Positions 22,429-29,907 of a DNA stretch of 42,038 nucleotides are shown in pieces. The notes under the pieces are model-generated. The model had not been told where the DNA came from. It ran no database searches and saw only the letters and a program-made list of their open reading frames with translations. The position numbers and the translations under genes are program-made. Where the stretch lies: the NCBI GenBank assembly GCA_903873975.1, contig CAIQQN010000116.1:1-42038 (forward strand). The letters are read 5' to 3'. The stretch is from an uncultured Anaerolineales bacterium. GTDB lineage: Bacteria > Chloroflexota > Anaerolineae > Anaerolineales > Villigracilaceae. The number at the start of each line of letters is the position of its first letter. The first letter of the stretch is position 1.

Positions 22429-23706
22429 ATGAAAATCTTTCTCGACACCATCGGCTGCCGCCTGAACCAAGCGGAAATCGAATCCCTGGCCCGCCAGTTC
22501 CGGACTGCCGGGCATGAGATCGTAGCCACACCCGCCGAAGCGGACCTGGCGGTGGTCAACACCTGCACCGTCACTGCCGAAGCTGCCTCGGATTCGCGCG
22601 CCGCCATCCGCCGGGCAAAACGCCTGGGGGTGGGCGACATTGTCGTTACCGGCTGCTGGGCCACGCTTGAACCTGACAAAGCTGCGGCGTTAGCCGGTGT
22701 GACCCGCATCGTCCCAAACCTGCAAAAGGAAAGCCTGGCGTCTGACCTGCTCGGTCTGCCACAGGAGTTCTTCGACCTCGAGCCGATCGCCCGCCAGCCA
22801 CTGCCTGGCCTGCACCAGCGCACTCGGGCGTTCATCAAAGTCCAGGATGGATGTGACAACGCCTGCACCTTTTGCATCACGACGCTGGCACGCGGTGCCT
22901 CGCGTTCCAGACCGCTGGATGAGATCATTATTGATGTCGATTCAGCTCTGAAGGGAGGGAGGCAGGAAATCGTGCTGACCGGTGTCCATCTCGGCTCATG
23001 GGGGCTGGACATCCAGCCTGCACGCCGCCTCCCTGACCTGGTCTCCGCCCTGCTTGCCCGAACTTCCATCCCCCGCCTGCGTCTGTCCTCTCTCGAACCC
23101 TGGGACCTGGAGGCGGATTTCTTCAGCCTGTGGCGCGATACCCGCCTGTGCCGACACCTGCACCTGCCCCTGCAATCCGGGAGCGAGCGTGTGTTGAGGC
23201 GCATGGCCCGCAAGACCACGCCGGAAAACTTCGCCGCGCTGGTACAGTCGGCGCGGGCAGCCATCCCGGAAGTTGCCATTACCACGGATATCATTGCCGG
23301 TTTTCCCGGCGAGACGGATGACGAGTTTGCCGAAACGCTGGAGTTCGTCAATTCCATGCACTTCGCGGGAGGGCATGTTTTCAGCTACTCGAAGCGTCCT
23401 GGAACACCGGCAGCGCGCATGAAGGGGCAGGTGCGCGGCGAAGTGGCCAAGGCCCGCAGCGCCGCCTTGCGCAGGGTCCTGGCAGAATCCGCTGAAGCCT
23501 ACCAGCGGAAGTTCATCGGAAAGGCAATGCCCGTCCTGTGGGAGGCCATATCCATCCTCACAGATGAAGGCTGGCAAATCAAAGGGCTGACCGACAACTA
23601 TCTGCGCGTCACGACGATCGCGGCGGAGCCGAGGTGGAACCAGATCGATCAAGTACTCCTGAGGGCTGTGAGCTCAGAGGGATTATCCGGGGAAATCATG
23701 GAATAA
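22429..23706 (+). CDS. mtaB: tRNA (N6-threonylcarbamoyladenosine37-C2) methylthiotransferase
   Basis: MtaB converts t6A37 to ms2t6A37 in tRNAs reading ANN codons. The 425-residue protein has the UPF0004 cysteines C10 (TIGCRLNQAE), C46 (VVNTCTVT) and C76 (TGCW). The radical SAM motif is CDNACTFC (C142, C146, C149), and ETDDEFAETLEFV and the partial TRAM-type C-terminus follow. The start is ATG at 22,429 because homology begins there; no ribosome site is visible at it or at the upstream TTG. A strong terminator follows at once. Confidence 0.92.
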   Translation: MKIFLDTIGCRLNQAEIESLARQFRTAGHEIVATPAEADLAVVNTCTVTAEAASDSRAAIRRAKRLGVGDIVVTGCWATLEPDKAAALAGVTRIVPNLQKESLASDLLGLPQEFFDLEPIARQPLPGLHQRTRAFIKVQDGCDNACTFCITTLARGASRSRPLDEIIIDVDSALKGGRQEIVLTGVHLGSWGLDIQPARRLPDLVSALLARTSIPRLRLSSLEPWDLEADFFSLWRDTRLCRHLHLPLQSGSERVLRRMARKTTPENFAALVQSARAAIPEVAITTDIIAGFPGETDDEFAETLEFVNSMHFAGGHVFSYSKRPGTPAARMKGQVRGEVAKARSAALRRVLAESAEAYQRKFIGKAMPVLWEAISILTDEGWQIKGLTDNYLRVTTIAAEPRWNQIDQVLLRAVSSEGLSGEIME

Positions 23707-23739
23707 AAAATCGAGCAGGCCAACGGCCTGCTCGATTTT
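23707..23739 (+). terminator. Rho-independent terminator after mtaB
   Basis: A perfect 15-bp stem: AAAATCGAGCAGGCC, loop AAC, GGCCTGCTCGATTTT. The ends give A/T tracts on both strands. Confidence 0.92.
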
Positions 23740-23756
23740 CAAACTGTGTTGGACAG

Positions 23757-23785
23757 TTGACATTCCCCCCCGTTTTTGTTAAACT
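23757..23785 (+). promoter_or_regulatory. Promoter of the purine-catabolic operon
   Basis: A perfect -35 TTGACA (23,757-23,762), 17-bp spacer, -10 TAAACT (23,780-23,785). The start would be near 23,792, directly at the palindrome 23,795-23,807. An alternative -10 TATAGT lies at 23,791. Confidence 0.65.
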
Positions 23786-23794
23786 GGTGGTATA

Positions 23795-23807
23795 GTTGTC
23801 TGACAAC
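23795..23807. promoter_or_regulatory. Candidate operator GTTGTC-T-GACAAC
   Basis: A perfect 13-bp palindrome at the predicted transcription start of the 8-oxoguanine deaminase gene. The core fits the TnGTnnnACnA form bound by many FadR-type GntR regulators. The GntR protein in this cluster (25,946) is of the HutC/UTRA type, so the match is only suggestive. The half-sites GTTGTC and GACAAC recur upstream of the adenine deaminase gene (29,694 and 29,722). Confidence 0.5.
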
Positions 23808-23829
23808 CTGTTTCCACCCATCCCAAACA

Positions 23830-25218
23830 ATGAGCACTCTTCTCATAAAGAACGCCTCAGTTCTTGTTACCATGGACGACCACCAGCGGGAAATCCCTGA
23901 GGGTGGTCTCTTTGTGCGGGCTGGGTTCATCGAACAGGTTGGCACGACAAGCGAACTCCCGCAGACCGCCGATGAAGTGCTCGACCTGCGCGGGCACCTG
24001 CTCCTGCCGGGGCTGGTCAATACCCACCACCATTTCTACCAGACCCTGACGCGCGCCGTCCCGGCTGCCCAGAATGTCAATTTATTCAACTGGCTCAAGA
24101 CGCTCTACCCTATCTGGGCACGCCTGACGCCGGAGGATATTTTTATTTCCACCCAGACCGCCCTGGCCGAAATGGTGCTCTCCGGCTGTACCACCGCTTC
24201 AGACCACCTGTATCTGTATCCCAACGGGGTGCGCCTCGACGACGAAATCGCTGCCGCGCAGGAGATCGGCGTCCGGCTGCAGGCCAGCCGCGGCTCGATG
24301 TCGCTGGGCGAATCCAAAGGTGGACTTCCGCCTGATTCAGTGGTGGATAGCGAAGAGAAGATCCTGGCCGACAGCCAGCGTCTTATCCAACAATATCATG
24401 ATAAGAAACCGGGTGCCTTTGTGCAAATCGTCCTGGCTCCCTGCTCGCCCTTCTCCGTAACCGGCGAATTGATGAAGCAATCTGCGAAACTGGCGCGTGA
24501 ATACGGCGTCCACCTGCATACACACCTGGCCGAGACCGAGGACGAGCAGCAGTTCTGCCTGCAAAAATTCGGCTACCGTCCCGTACCCTACATGCAGTCT
24601 ATGGACTGGGTGGGGGAGGATGTCTGGTTTGCCCACGCCGTGTACGTAAACGAGGCGGAAGTGAAAACCTTTGCCAAACATGGCTGCGGCGTGGCGCACT
24701 GTCCCAGCTCCAACATGCGCCTGGCCTCCGGGATCGCGCCGGTCAAAGAGTACCTGGCGGCAGGCGTGAAGGTCGGCCTCGGTTTGGACGGTTCGGCTTC
24801 CAATGACGGCTCACACATGCTAGGCGAAGTCCGCCAGGCGATGCTTTTATCCAGACTCCGGGAAGGAATCACCGGATTCTCTTTATCAAATGATCCGTCC
24901 CGCAAACTGATGACGGCGCGGGAAGCCCTGCGCCTTGCCACGCGCGGCGGGGCGGCTGTCCTTGGCAGGTCTGATATCGGCAGCCTCGAGGCTGGGAAAT
25001 GCGCTGACTTCTTTGCAATCAATCTCAATCGCCTGGACTACGCCGGGGCGCTGCACGATCCGGTTGCGGCAGCGGTGTTCTGTCAGCCGGTCCGCGCCGA
25101 TTACACCGTGATTGGCGGCCGGTTTGTGGTTCGCGAAGGACAACTGGTGCCCGTGGACGAGATGAAACTGGTCGAGCGGCACAACCGGGCGGCCAGGCGC
25201 TTGCTGGAGAGCAAATGA
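23830..25218 (+). CDS. 8-oxoguanine deaminase (amidohydrolase family)
   Basis: A 462-residue metal-dependent amidohydrolase. Metal and substrate motifs are NTHHHFYQTLTRAVPAAQNVNLFNWLKTLYPIWARLTPE (HxH = H66, H68), VHLHTHLAETEDE, WFAHAVYVN and LGLDGSASNDGSHM. The segments TTASDHLYLYPNGVRLDD and RGSMSLGESKGGLPPDS are characteristic of bacterial 8-oxoguanine deaminases (8-oxoguanine to urate plus ammonia), related to SsnA and atrazine/hydroxyatrazine hydrolases. ATG at 23,830 begins the homology; there is no clear ribosome site. The stop overlaps the DinB gene (ATGA). This is the first gene of the purine cluster. Confidence 0.87.
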   Translation: MSTLLIKNASVLVTMDDHQREIPEGGLFVRAGFIEQVGTTSELPQTADEVLDLRGHLLLPGLVNTHHHFYQTLTRAVPAAQNVNLFNWLKTLYPIWARLTPEDIFISTQTALAEMVLSGCTTASDHLYLYPNGVRLDDEIAAAQEIGVRLQASRGSMSLGESKGGLPPDSVVDSEEKILADSQRLIQQYHDKKPGAFVQIVLAPCSPFSVTGELMKQSAKLAREYGVHLHTHLAETEDEQQFCLQKFGYRPVPYMQSMDWVGEDVWFAHAVYVNEAEVKTFAKHGCGVAHCPSSNMRLASGIAPVKEYLAAGVKVGLGLDGSASNDGSHMLGEVRQAMLLSRLREGITGFSLSNDPSRKLMTAREALRLATRGGAAVLGRSDIGSLEAGKCADFFAINLNRLDYAGALHDPVAAAVFCQPVRADYTVIGGRFVVREGQLVPVDEMKLVERHNRAARRLLESK

Positions 25219-25715
25219 CCGCCTCGCATGACTCCCTGCTCAAGCGCACCCTGAAACTTCCCGAACGGCTGGAGGCTGCCATCGCCGGGTTGGACGAAGC
25301 CCAGCTCGACCTGACTCTCGGCGCGGGCTGGTCCATCCGGGAGTACGTGCACCATACCGTCGACGGCGAGCTGATGTGGGAGATATTCCTGAGGGCCATC
25401 CTGGGCCAGGATGGGATTGAGATCCCGATTACCTGGTACTTTGGCCTGGAACAGGAGCAGTGGGGGCGGCGCTGGGCCTACGGGAAACGGGCTGTCGGCC
25501 CGACCCTGGCTCTCTTCCACGGCAGCACTGCCAGCCTGGTGGAACTGCTGCGCAACATCCCAGCCGAAGACTGGGAGCATTCCGGGCGTGTCACCTGGCC
25601 GGGTGACGATAAGGAAACCCGCCTGACAGTCCGGGACATCGTTCTCATGCACCTTGGTCACATGGATCAGCACACCGCTGATATCCAGGCCATCCGCACC
25701 TTCCATTATTGTTGA
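25215..25715 (+). CDS. DinB superfamily protein
   Basis: A 166-residue four-helix-bundle protein of the DinB/YfiT type, with GAGWSIREYVHHTVDGELMWE (first metal histidine), RNIPAEDWEHSGRV, and the C-terminal VRDIVLMHLGHMDQHTADIQAIR with the two other histidines of the metal triad. DinB-like proteins are metal-dependent thiol transferases or hydrolases, mostly of unknown substrate. The start overlaps the deaminase stop (ATGA), so it is translated with that enzyme. Confidence 0.85.
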   Translation: MTASHDSLLKRTLKLPERLEAAIAGLDEAQLDLTLGAGWSIREYVHHTVDGELMWEIFLRAILGQDGIEIPITWYFGLEQEQWGRRWAYGKRAVGPTLALFHGSTASLVELLRNIPAEDWEHSGRVTWPGDDKETRLTVRDIVLMHLGHMDQHTADIQAIRTFHYC

Positions 25716-25723
25716 GGAAATTT

Positions 25724-25936
25724 ATGCCTGAAAATTTTACCCGCACACTGATCGACGTTGTCATGGGGCGCACGCCAGCCGACCTGGTTCTTCGCAAGGG
25801 CACCTGGGTGTGCGTGCAATCCGACGAGTTCGTGCCCGATACGGACATTGCCATCAAGGATGGCCGCATTGACAAAGGCTTGGTGGATGTGGACCACTTA
25901 ACTTTTAGACCGGTCATTGAAGGCCCGGCGGAATAG
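25724..25936 (+). pseudogene. Truncated adenine deaminase N-terminus (remnant)
   Basis: A 70-codon frame with a ribosome site (GAGGA). Its first 45 residues match the start of the full adenine deaminase at 29,908: MGRTPADLVLRKGTWVCV here against MGREPADLIIKNGRLVNV there, with a shared dG(I/T).(I/V)A(V/I)(K/R).G.I. After IKDGRI the sequence changes to unrelated DKGLVDVDHLTFRP and stops, so the whole catalytic domain is absent. It may be the scar of a deleted second deaminase gene, or a separately translated small protein. Ten nt later the GntR gene begins. Confidence 0.72.
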
Positions 25937-25945
25937 GAGCAAGGT

Positions 25946-26659
25946 ATGAGTCATCATCCATTTCGGCAACTGCAAATAGAGCTGGCGGAGATGATCAATT
26001 CGCTGCCTGCCGAGTCCCGCCTGCCTTCCGAACCAACCCTGTCGAAGCAGTTGGGAGTGTCGCGCGCCACGCTGCGCGAGGCCATGCGTTCTTTCGAGGG
26101 TCAGGGTATGATCCGACGCCGCCAGGGTGTTGGAACCTTCGTTGCCGCCAAAGTCCCGGTGATTGATACCGGCCTGGAGGTACTGGAGAGCATCGAAACC
26201 ATTGCCCAGCGTTCCGGCCTGACGGTCAGGATGGGCGAGTTGCAGGTCCAGCAAGTTACGGCAGACGAAGACTTGGCCGGTGCGCTGAACTTGAAGGTTG
26301 GCGCGGACCTGACATGTGTCTCGCGTATCATCTTTACCGATGCCCGTCCGATCGCCTACCTGGTGGACACCCTGCCGATGGACGTCTTGGCAGTTGACGA
26401 ACTGCAGTCCGGCTTCACTGGTTCAGTTCTGGACCTGTTACTACGCCGCGGCGACCCGAAACTGACCAAGTCCCGGACTGAGATCAAGGCCGTTGGAGCC
26501 ACTTCGGAAGTGGCGCGCCCCCTGCAAATCCAGCGCGACGACGTGCTGCTCCACTTTGCGGCCCAACTCTATTCTGAGGACGGCCGCGTAGTGGACTATT
26601 CCATCAGTTATTTCCTGCCCGGTTATTTCCGCTTCCACGTGGTGAGGCGGGTGGGCTAA
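25946..26659 (+). CDS. GntR family transcriptional regulator (HutC/UTRA type)
   Basis: A 237-residue regulator. The N-terminal winged helix-turn-helix has LPSEPTLSKQLGVSRATLREAMRSFEGQGMIRRRQGVGTFV (residues about 26-66), the GntR signature. The C-terminal UTRA ligand domain (about 95-235) has LTCVSRIIFTDARPIAYLVDTLP and DDVLLHFAAQLYSEDGRVVDYSISYFLPGYFRFHVVRR. UTRA regulators respond to small metabolites; the gene lies between purine deaminases and transcarbamylases, so a purine or ureido effector is a reasonable inference. A palindrome follows at 26,679. Confidence 0.92.
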   Translation: MSHHPFRQLQIELAEMINSLPAESRLPSEPTLSKQLGVSRATLREAMRSFEGQGMIRRRQGVGTFVAAKVPVIDTGLEVLESIETIAQRSGLTVRMGELQVQQVTADEDLAGALNLKVGADLTCVSRIIFTDARPIAYLVDTLPMDVLAVDELQSGFTGSVLDLLLRRGDPKLTKSRTEIKAVGATSEVARPLQIQRDDVLLHFAAQLYSEDGRVVDYSISYFLPGYFRFHVVRRVG

Positions 26660-26678
26660 ACCGTATGCCGTGTGCAAG

Positions 26679-26688
26679 TGCACGTGCA
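26679..26688. promoter_or_regulatory. Palindrome TGCACGTGCA, candidate operator
   Basis: A perfect 10-bp palindrome in the 56-bp gap between the GntR gene and the transcarbamylase gene, embedded in GTGCAAGTGCACGTGCAA, where half-sites recur. About 18 bp further lies the AGGAGG ribosome site of the next gene. Confidence 0.4.
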
Positions 26689-26715
26689 ATTTTCGTATAA
26701 CCATAGGAGGTAAAA

Positions 26716-27672
26716 ATGCGTAGTTTTGCTGGTCGGGACATCCTGTCCCTCAAAGATTTCGAAAGGCAAGAATTCTTCCACGTTTTCGACGTTGCGGCTG
26801 AACTTGAGCCGATCGCCGTCAGCCGCCGCAACAGCGACCTGCTGGCTGAAAAGACCCTGGTGACAGCCTTCTACCAGCCGTCCACCCGCACGCGCCTGGC
26901 GCACGAGGCGGCTATGCACCGCCTGGGGGGAGCTGTAACCGGTTTTGCGGATGCCAAAATGACACGCGCCGGTGACTTCTACCAGGAGTCCATCAAGGAT
27001 ACCGTCAAGATGCTGGAGTTCTACGGCGATGTCATCGTCATGCGCCACTTCCAGCAGGGTGCGCCGCACGAAGCGGCCAAATGGGCCTCGATCCCGATTA
27101 TTAATGGGGGCGACGGCTGGGGAGAGCATCCCACCCAGATCCTGACCGACCTGTACACCGTGCTAAAAGAAAAAGGCACCATTGATGGTCTCACCTGGCT
27201 GGCGGTCGGTGATATGCGCATGCGCACCATGCACTCACTTGGCTATGCCCTGAGCCAGTTCGACTGCCCGATCACCTTCGTCTCCCCGCCGGAAATGTCG
27301 CTGACCGACGAGTTCAAAGCCGAACTCAAGCAGTTCAGCGTCAATTTCCGCGAAGCCGAGCACGTTGAGCAGGCAATTGCGGAGGCGGATGTCATCCTGG
27401 TCGAACCGGTCGTCCAGCCGGACTACACCAAATCCCGTGACGAACGTGCTGGGAAAGAGGTGGATCTCACTCCTGCCAACTACAAGATCACCCGCGAACT
27501 ACTGGAGAAGAAAGCCAAATCGGATGCCATTCTCCTGCACTCCCTGCCGCGCATGGACGAGGTACCGACCGACGTGGACATCACCCGCTGGTCGCGCTAC
27601 TGGCAGGAGGCTTTCAACGGCGTGGTAATGCGCATGGCCCTGCTGGCATTGGTGCTAGGAGCGATGGAATAA
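26716..27672 (+). CDS. Aspartate transcarbamylase-like enzyme with altered substrate site
   Basis: A 318-residue member of the ATCase/OTCase fold. Carbamoyl-phosphate motifs are intact: STRTR (56-60), MRHFQQGA (109-116), HPTQ (138-141) and HSLPR (275-279), and the ATCase order VMRH..QGA..A is clear. The 80s loop, which has KKGET with Lys84 in E. coli PyrB, reads RAGDFYQES here. The R229 region (TRVQ in PyrB) reads EPVVQ. Both residues bind the beta-carboxylate of aspartate, so another acceptor, or the reverse phosphorolytic reaction, is likely. R170 (PyrB R167) is kept. A strong AGGAGG site precedes the ATG. The cluster has carbamate kinase but no dihydroorotase. Confidence 0.85.
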   Translation: MRSFAGRDILSLKDFERQEFFHVFDVAAELEPIAVSRRNSDLLAEKTLVTAFYQPSTRTRLAHEAAMHRLGGAVTGFADAKMTRAGDFYQESIKDTVKMLEFYGDVIVMRHFQQGAPHEAAKWASIPIINGGDGWGEHPTQILTDLYTVLKEKGTIDGLTWLAVGDMRMRTMHSLGYALSQFDCPITFVSPPEMSLTDEFKAELKQFSVNFREAEHVEQAIAEADVILVEPVVQPDYTKSRDERAGKEVDLTPANYKITRELLEKKAKSDAILLHSLPRMDEVPTDVDITRWSRYWQEAFNGVVMRMALLALVLGAME

Positions 27673-27681
27673 AATAATTTA

Positions 27682-27707
27682 TAGGGGCGCAAAATATTGC
27701 GCCCCTA
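27682..27707. repeat. Perfect hairpin between the two transcarbamylase genes
   Basis: TAGGGGCGCAA-AATA-TTGCGCCCCTA, a perfect 11-bp stem in the 56-bp gap. There is no T-run; it resembles the hairpin at 36,754 (GTAGGGCGACTT/AGTCGCCCTAC). Possible attenuator, mRNA-stability element or dispersed palindrome. Confidence 0.6.
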
Positions 27708-27728
27708 CAATAGTATGGAGAAATAAAT

Positions 27729-28709
27729 ATGCAAACCTTTCTTCATGGTCGTGACTTGATCAGCGACCTAGATTTTACGAAAGAAGAAGTTGAAACTGTC
27801 CTGGACGTGGCCTTCGACCTGAAGCGCAAGCGCGCCCTGAATGAGCCCCACCCCTACCTGCGTGACAAGGTGCTGGCGATGTTGTTCTTTTTTGCATCCA
27901 CCCGCACGCGCGGCTCGTTTGAAGCTGGCATGGCCCAGTTGGGCGGGCACGGCGCATTCATCGAAAGCAAGTCCACCCAGATTTCACACGGAGATACGCC
28001 CAAGGAAATCGGCGAAATCTTTGGCCGCTACTACGATGGCATTGCCATTCGTCACGTGGACTGGGGTATCGGTAACGGCTATCTCAACGCGGTCGCCTAG
28101 GCCGCGCGCGTCCCGGTGCTCAACATGCAATGCGACATCTATCATCCTTTCCAATGCCTGGCAGACCTGATGACCATCGTCGAGAAAAAAGGCCGTGACC
28201 TGCGCCACAAGAAGATGGTTGTTTCGTGGGCCTACGCGGCTTCGTACCAGAAGCCGATGTCTGTCCCACAGTCGCTCATCCTGCAAATGCCGCGCTTTGG
28301 TATGGATGTGGTGCTGGCGCACCCGCCGGAATTCAGATTAATGCCTGAGATCATGGAACAAGCCCAGGAACAGGCGCGCAAATTTGGCGCAGGCTTTGAA
28401 GTAATCGATGACATGGAAGCCGCTTTCAAAGACGCAGACATTGTCTACGCCAAATCCTGGGGTGCGATGGTTCATACCCAGGACCCGGATGAGGGTGCCA
28501 AGATCATCAAGAAGTACTCACACTGGATCACCGACGAACGCAAGATGGCTCTGGCGAAACCGGATGCCATCTACATGCACCCCCTGCCCGCTGACCGCAA
28601 CATTGAGGTCACAGATGGCGTGATGGACGGGCCTCATTCAGTAGTGTATGATGAAGCCGAGAACCGCATGCATGCCCAGAAGGCCGTGATGGCATTGACC
28701 ATGGGCTAG
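27729..28709 (+). pseudogene. OTCase/YgeW-like carbamoyltransferase interrupted by in-frame TAG
   Basis: The frame runs from ATG 27,729 to TAG 28,707-28,709 but carries a TAG at 28,098-28,100 (codon 124); reading through gives 326 codons. Both halves are well conserved: STRTRGSFEAG (57-67) before the stop; YHPFQCLADLMTI, YAKSWGAMV, MHPLPADRNIEVTDGVMDGPHSV and DEAENRMHAQKAVM after it. The usual ornithine SMG loop is replaced by KSWGA, so the acceptor is probably not ornithine; relation to the YgeW-type catabolic transcarbamylases is likely. One C/G-to-T change (CAG or GAG to TAG) would explain the stop. TAG ends many other genes here, so general recoding is excluded. It could be a recent pseudogene, a sequence error, or a suppressed codon. 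Confidence 0.82.
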
Positions 28710-28717
28710 GAGTTATT

Positions 28718-29680
28718 ATGTCTGAAAAAACTCGAAAAGTGGCTGTTGTCGCCATCGGCGGCAATTCTCTGATAAAAGACGAGAAGCATAGAAGCGTCGA
28801 AGACCAATACCAGGCCGTGAAAGAGACCACTTACCACATCGCCGACATGATCGAGGCTGGCTGGGACGTGGCCATTGGCCACGGCAACGGTCCGCAGGTG
28901 GGATTTATCCTACGGCGGTCGGAAATCGCGGCGAAAGTGGAAGGCATGCACGAGATCCCGCTGGACGTATGCGGCGCAGACAGCCAGGGTGCGATCGGGT
29001 ACGCCTTGCAACAGACCCTTCAAAATGAACTATTCAAACGCGGCATCAAGAAGCCGGTCGCCACCGTGGTGACCCAGGTGTTGGTGGATAAAAACGACAA
29101 AGCCTTCCAGAACCCGTCCAAGCCAATTGGCAGTTTCATGGACGAGACGGAGTCCAAGCGCCGCGAGAAGGAACTCGGCTGGAGCATGGTGGAAGATGCC
29201 GGGCGCGGTTGGAGGCGCGTGGTGGCCTCGCCGCTCCCAAAGGAAGTGGTCGAACTCGAGTCGGTTGAAACCCTGATCAAGGCCGGGACGGTAGTCGTCA
29301 CCGTGGGTGGCGGCGGCATCCCGGTCATTGACAAGGGTGAGGGCGAGTATGCTGGAACAGCAGCCGTCATTGATAAGGACTTTGCCTGCAGCCTGCTGGC
29401 CCGATTGATCAAAGCCGACCTGCTGCTCATCTCAACCGCGGTCGAGAAAGTGGCTCTCAATTTTGGAAAACCCGACCAGAAATGGATTGATCGAATGACC
29501 CTGGCAGAGGCCAAACAGTACCTGGCTGAAGGCACGCATTTTGCCAAGGGCTCGATGGCCCCTAAAATCCAAGCCATCATCTGGTTCCTGGAGGCCGGCG
29601 GCAGGCAGGCACTCATCACCAACCCGGAGAATATAGGCCGCGCGCTCAAAGGCGAGACGGGCACCTGGATCGTGCCTTAG
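28718..29680 (+). CDS. arcC: Carbamate kinase
   Basis: Carbamate kinase makes ATP from carbamoyl phosphate and ADP, the energy-yielding last step of arginine, agmatine and purine/allantoin fermentation. The 320-residue protein has AIGGNSLIKD (12-21), GHGNGPQVGFILRRSE, CGADSQGAIGYALQQTL, PKPIGSF-type loop NPSKPIGSFMDE, VTVGGGGIPVIDKG, GTAAVIDKDFACSLLA and AEGTHFAKGSMAPKI. All catalytic lysines are in place. A GGAG ribosome site lies just after the upstream stop. It directly follows two transcarbamylases, so the three are a functional unit for phosphorolysis of a carbamoylated product. Confidence 0.95.
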   Translation: MSEKTRKVAVVAIGGNSLIKDEKHRSVEDQYQAVKETTYHIADMIEAGWDVAIGHGNGPQVGFILRRSEIAAKVEGMHEIPLDVCGADSQGAIGYALQQTLQNELFKRGIKKPVATVVTQVLVDKNDKAFQNPSKPIGSFMDETESKRREKELGWSMVEDAGRGWRRVVASPLPKEVVELESVETLIKAGTVVVTVGGGGIPVIDKGEGEYAGTAAVIDKDFACSLLARLIKADLLLISTAVEKVALNFGKPDQKWIDRMTLAEAKQYLAEGTHFAKGSMAPKIQAIIWFLEAGGRQALITNPENIGRALKGETGTWIVP

Positions 29681-29907
29681 TTTTTTAAGATTTGTTGTCG
29701 TGATAGAATTGTAGATGTTTAGACAACTTCGTTTCAAGCTCTACGGTTATCCTTGAAAATCCTGACTATTGTTCCTATCTTCCAAAGGGTTTCTATGCTA
29801 GAATTTTTTCTACCCCGCCCTAATTCCGTGCGAAGTTGGTAGAGAAAAATGGTTTAAAACGCCCAAATCGTTCTTAAACACAAGAACTATTAGAAAAGGA
29901 GATTCTC
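29681..29907 (+). promoter_or_regulatory. Intergenic leader of the adenine deaminase gene
   Basis: 227 bp without a gene. It contains a T-run directly after the arcC stop, a GTTGTC...GACAAC pair (29,694-29,699 and 29,722-29,727) and a possible extended -10 TGC-TAGAAT (29,796-29,804). It also holds an imperfect inverted repeat TTTTTCTACC...GGTAGAGAAAAA (about 29,805-29,857) and a GTTCTT/AAGAAC hairpin near 29,873. No known purine riboswitch core is visible. Confidence 0.5.

Noticed and set aside
28098-28100. TAG in the second transcarbamylase as pyrrolysine or genome-wide amber recoding
   Set aside because: TAG terminates many intact genes here (ends at 28,709, 29,680, 31,746, 35,741, 39,229, 40,160), and the position is not one known to need a special residue. 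A point mutation or sequence error is simpler.
29681-29907. Purine riboswitch before adenine deaminase
   Set aside because: I could not find the conserved junction and loop sequences of the purine aptamer on the plus strand; only simple inverted repeats are visible.
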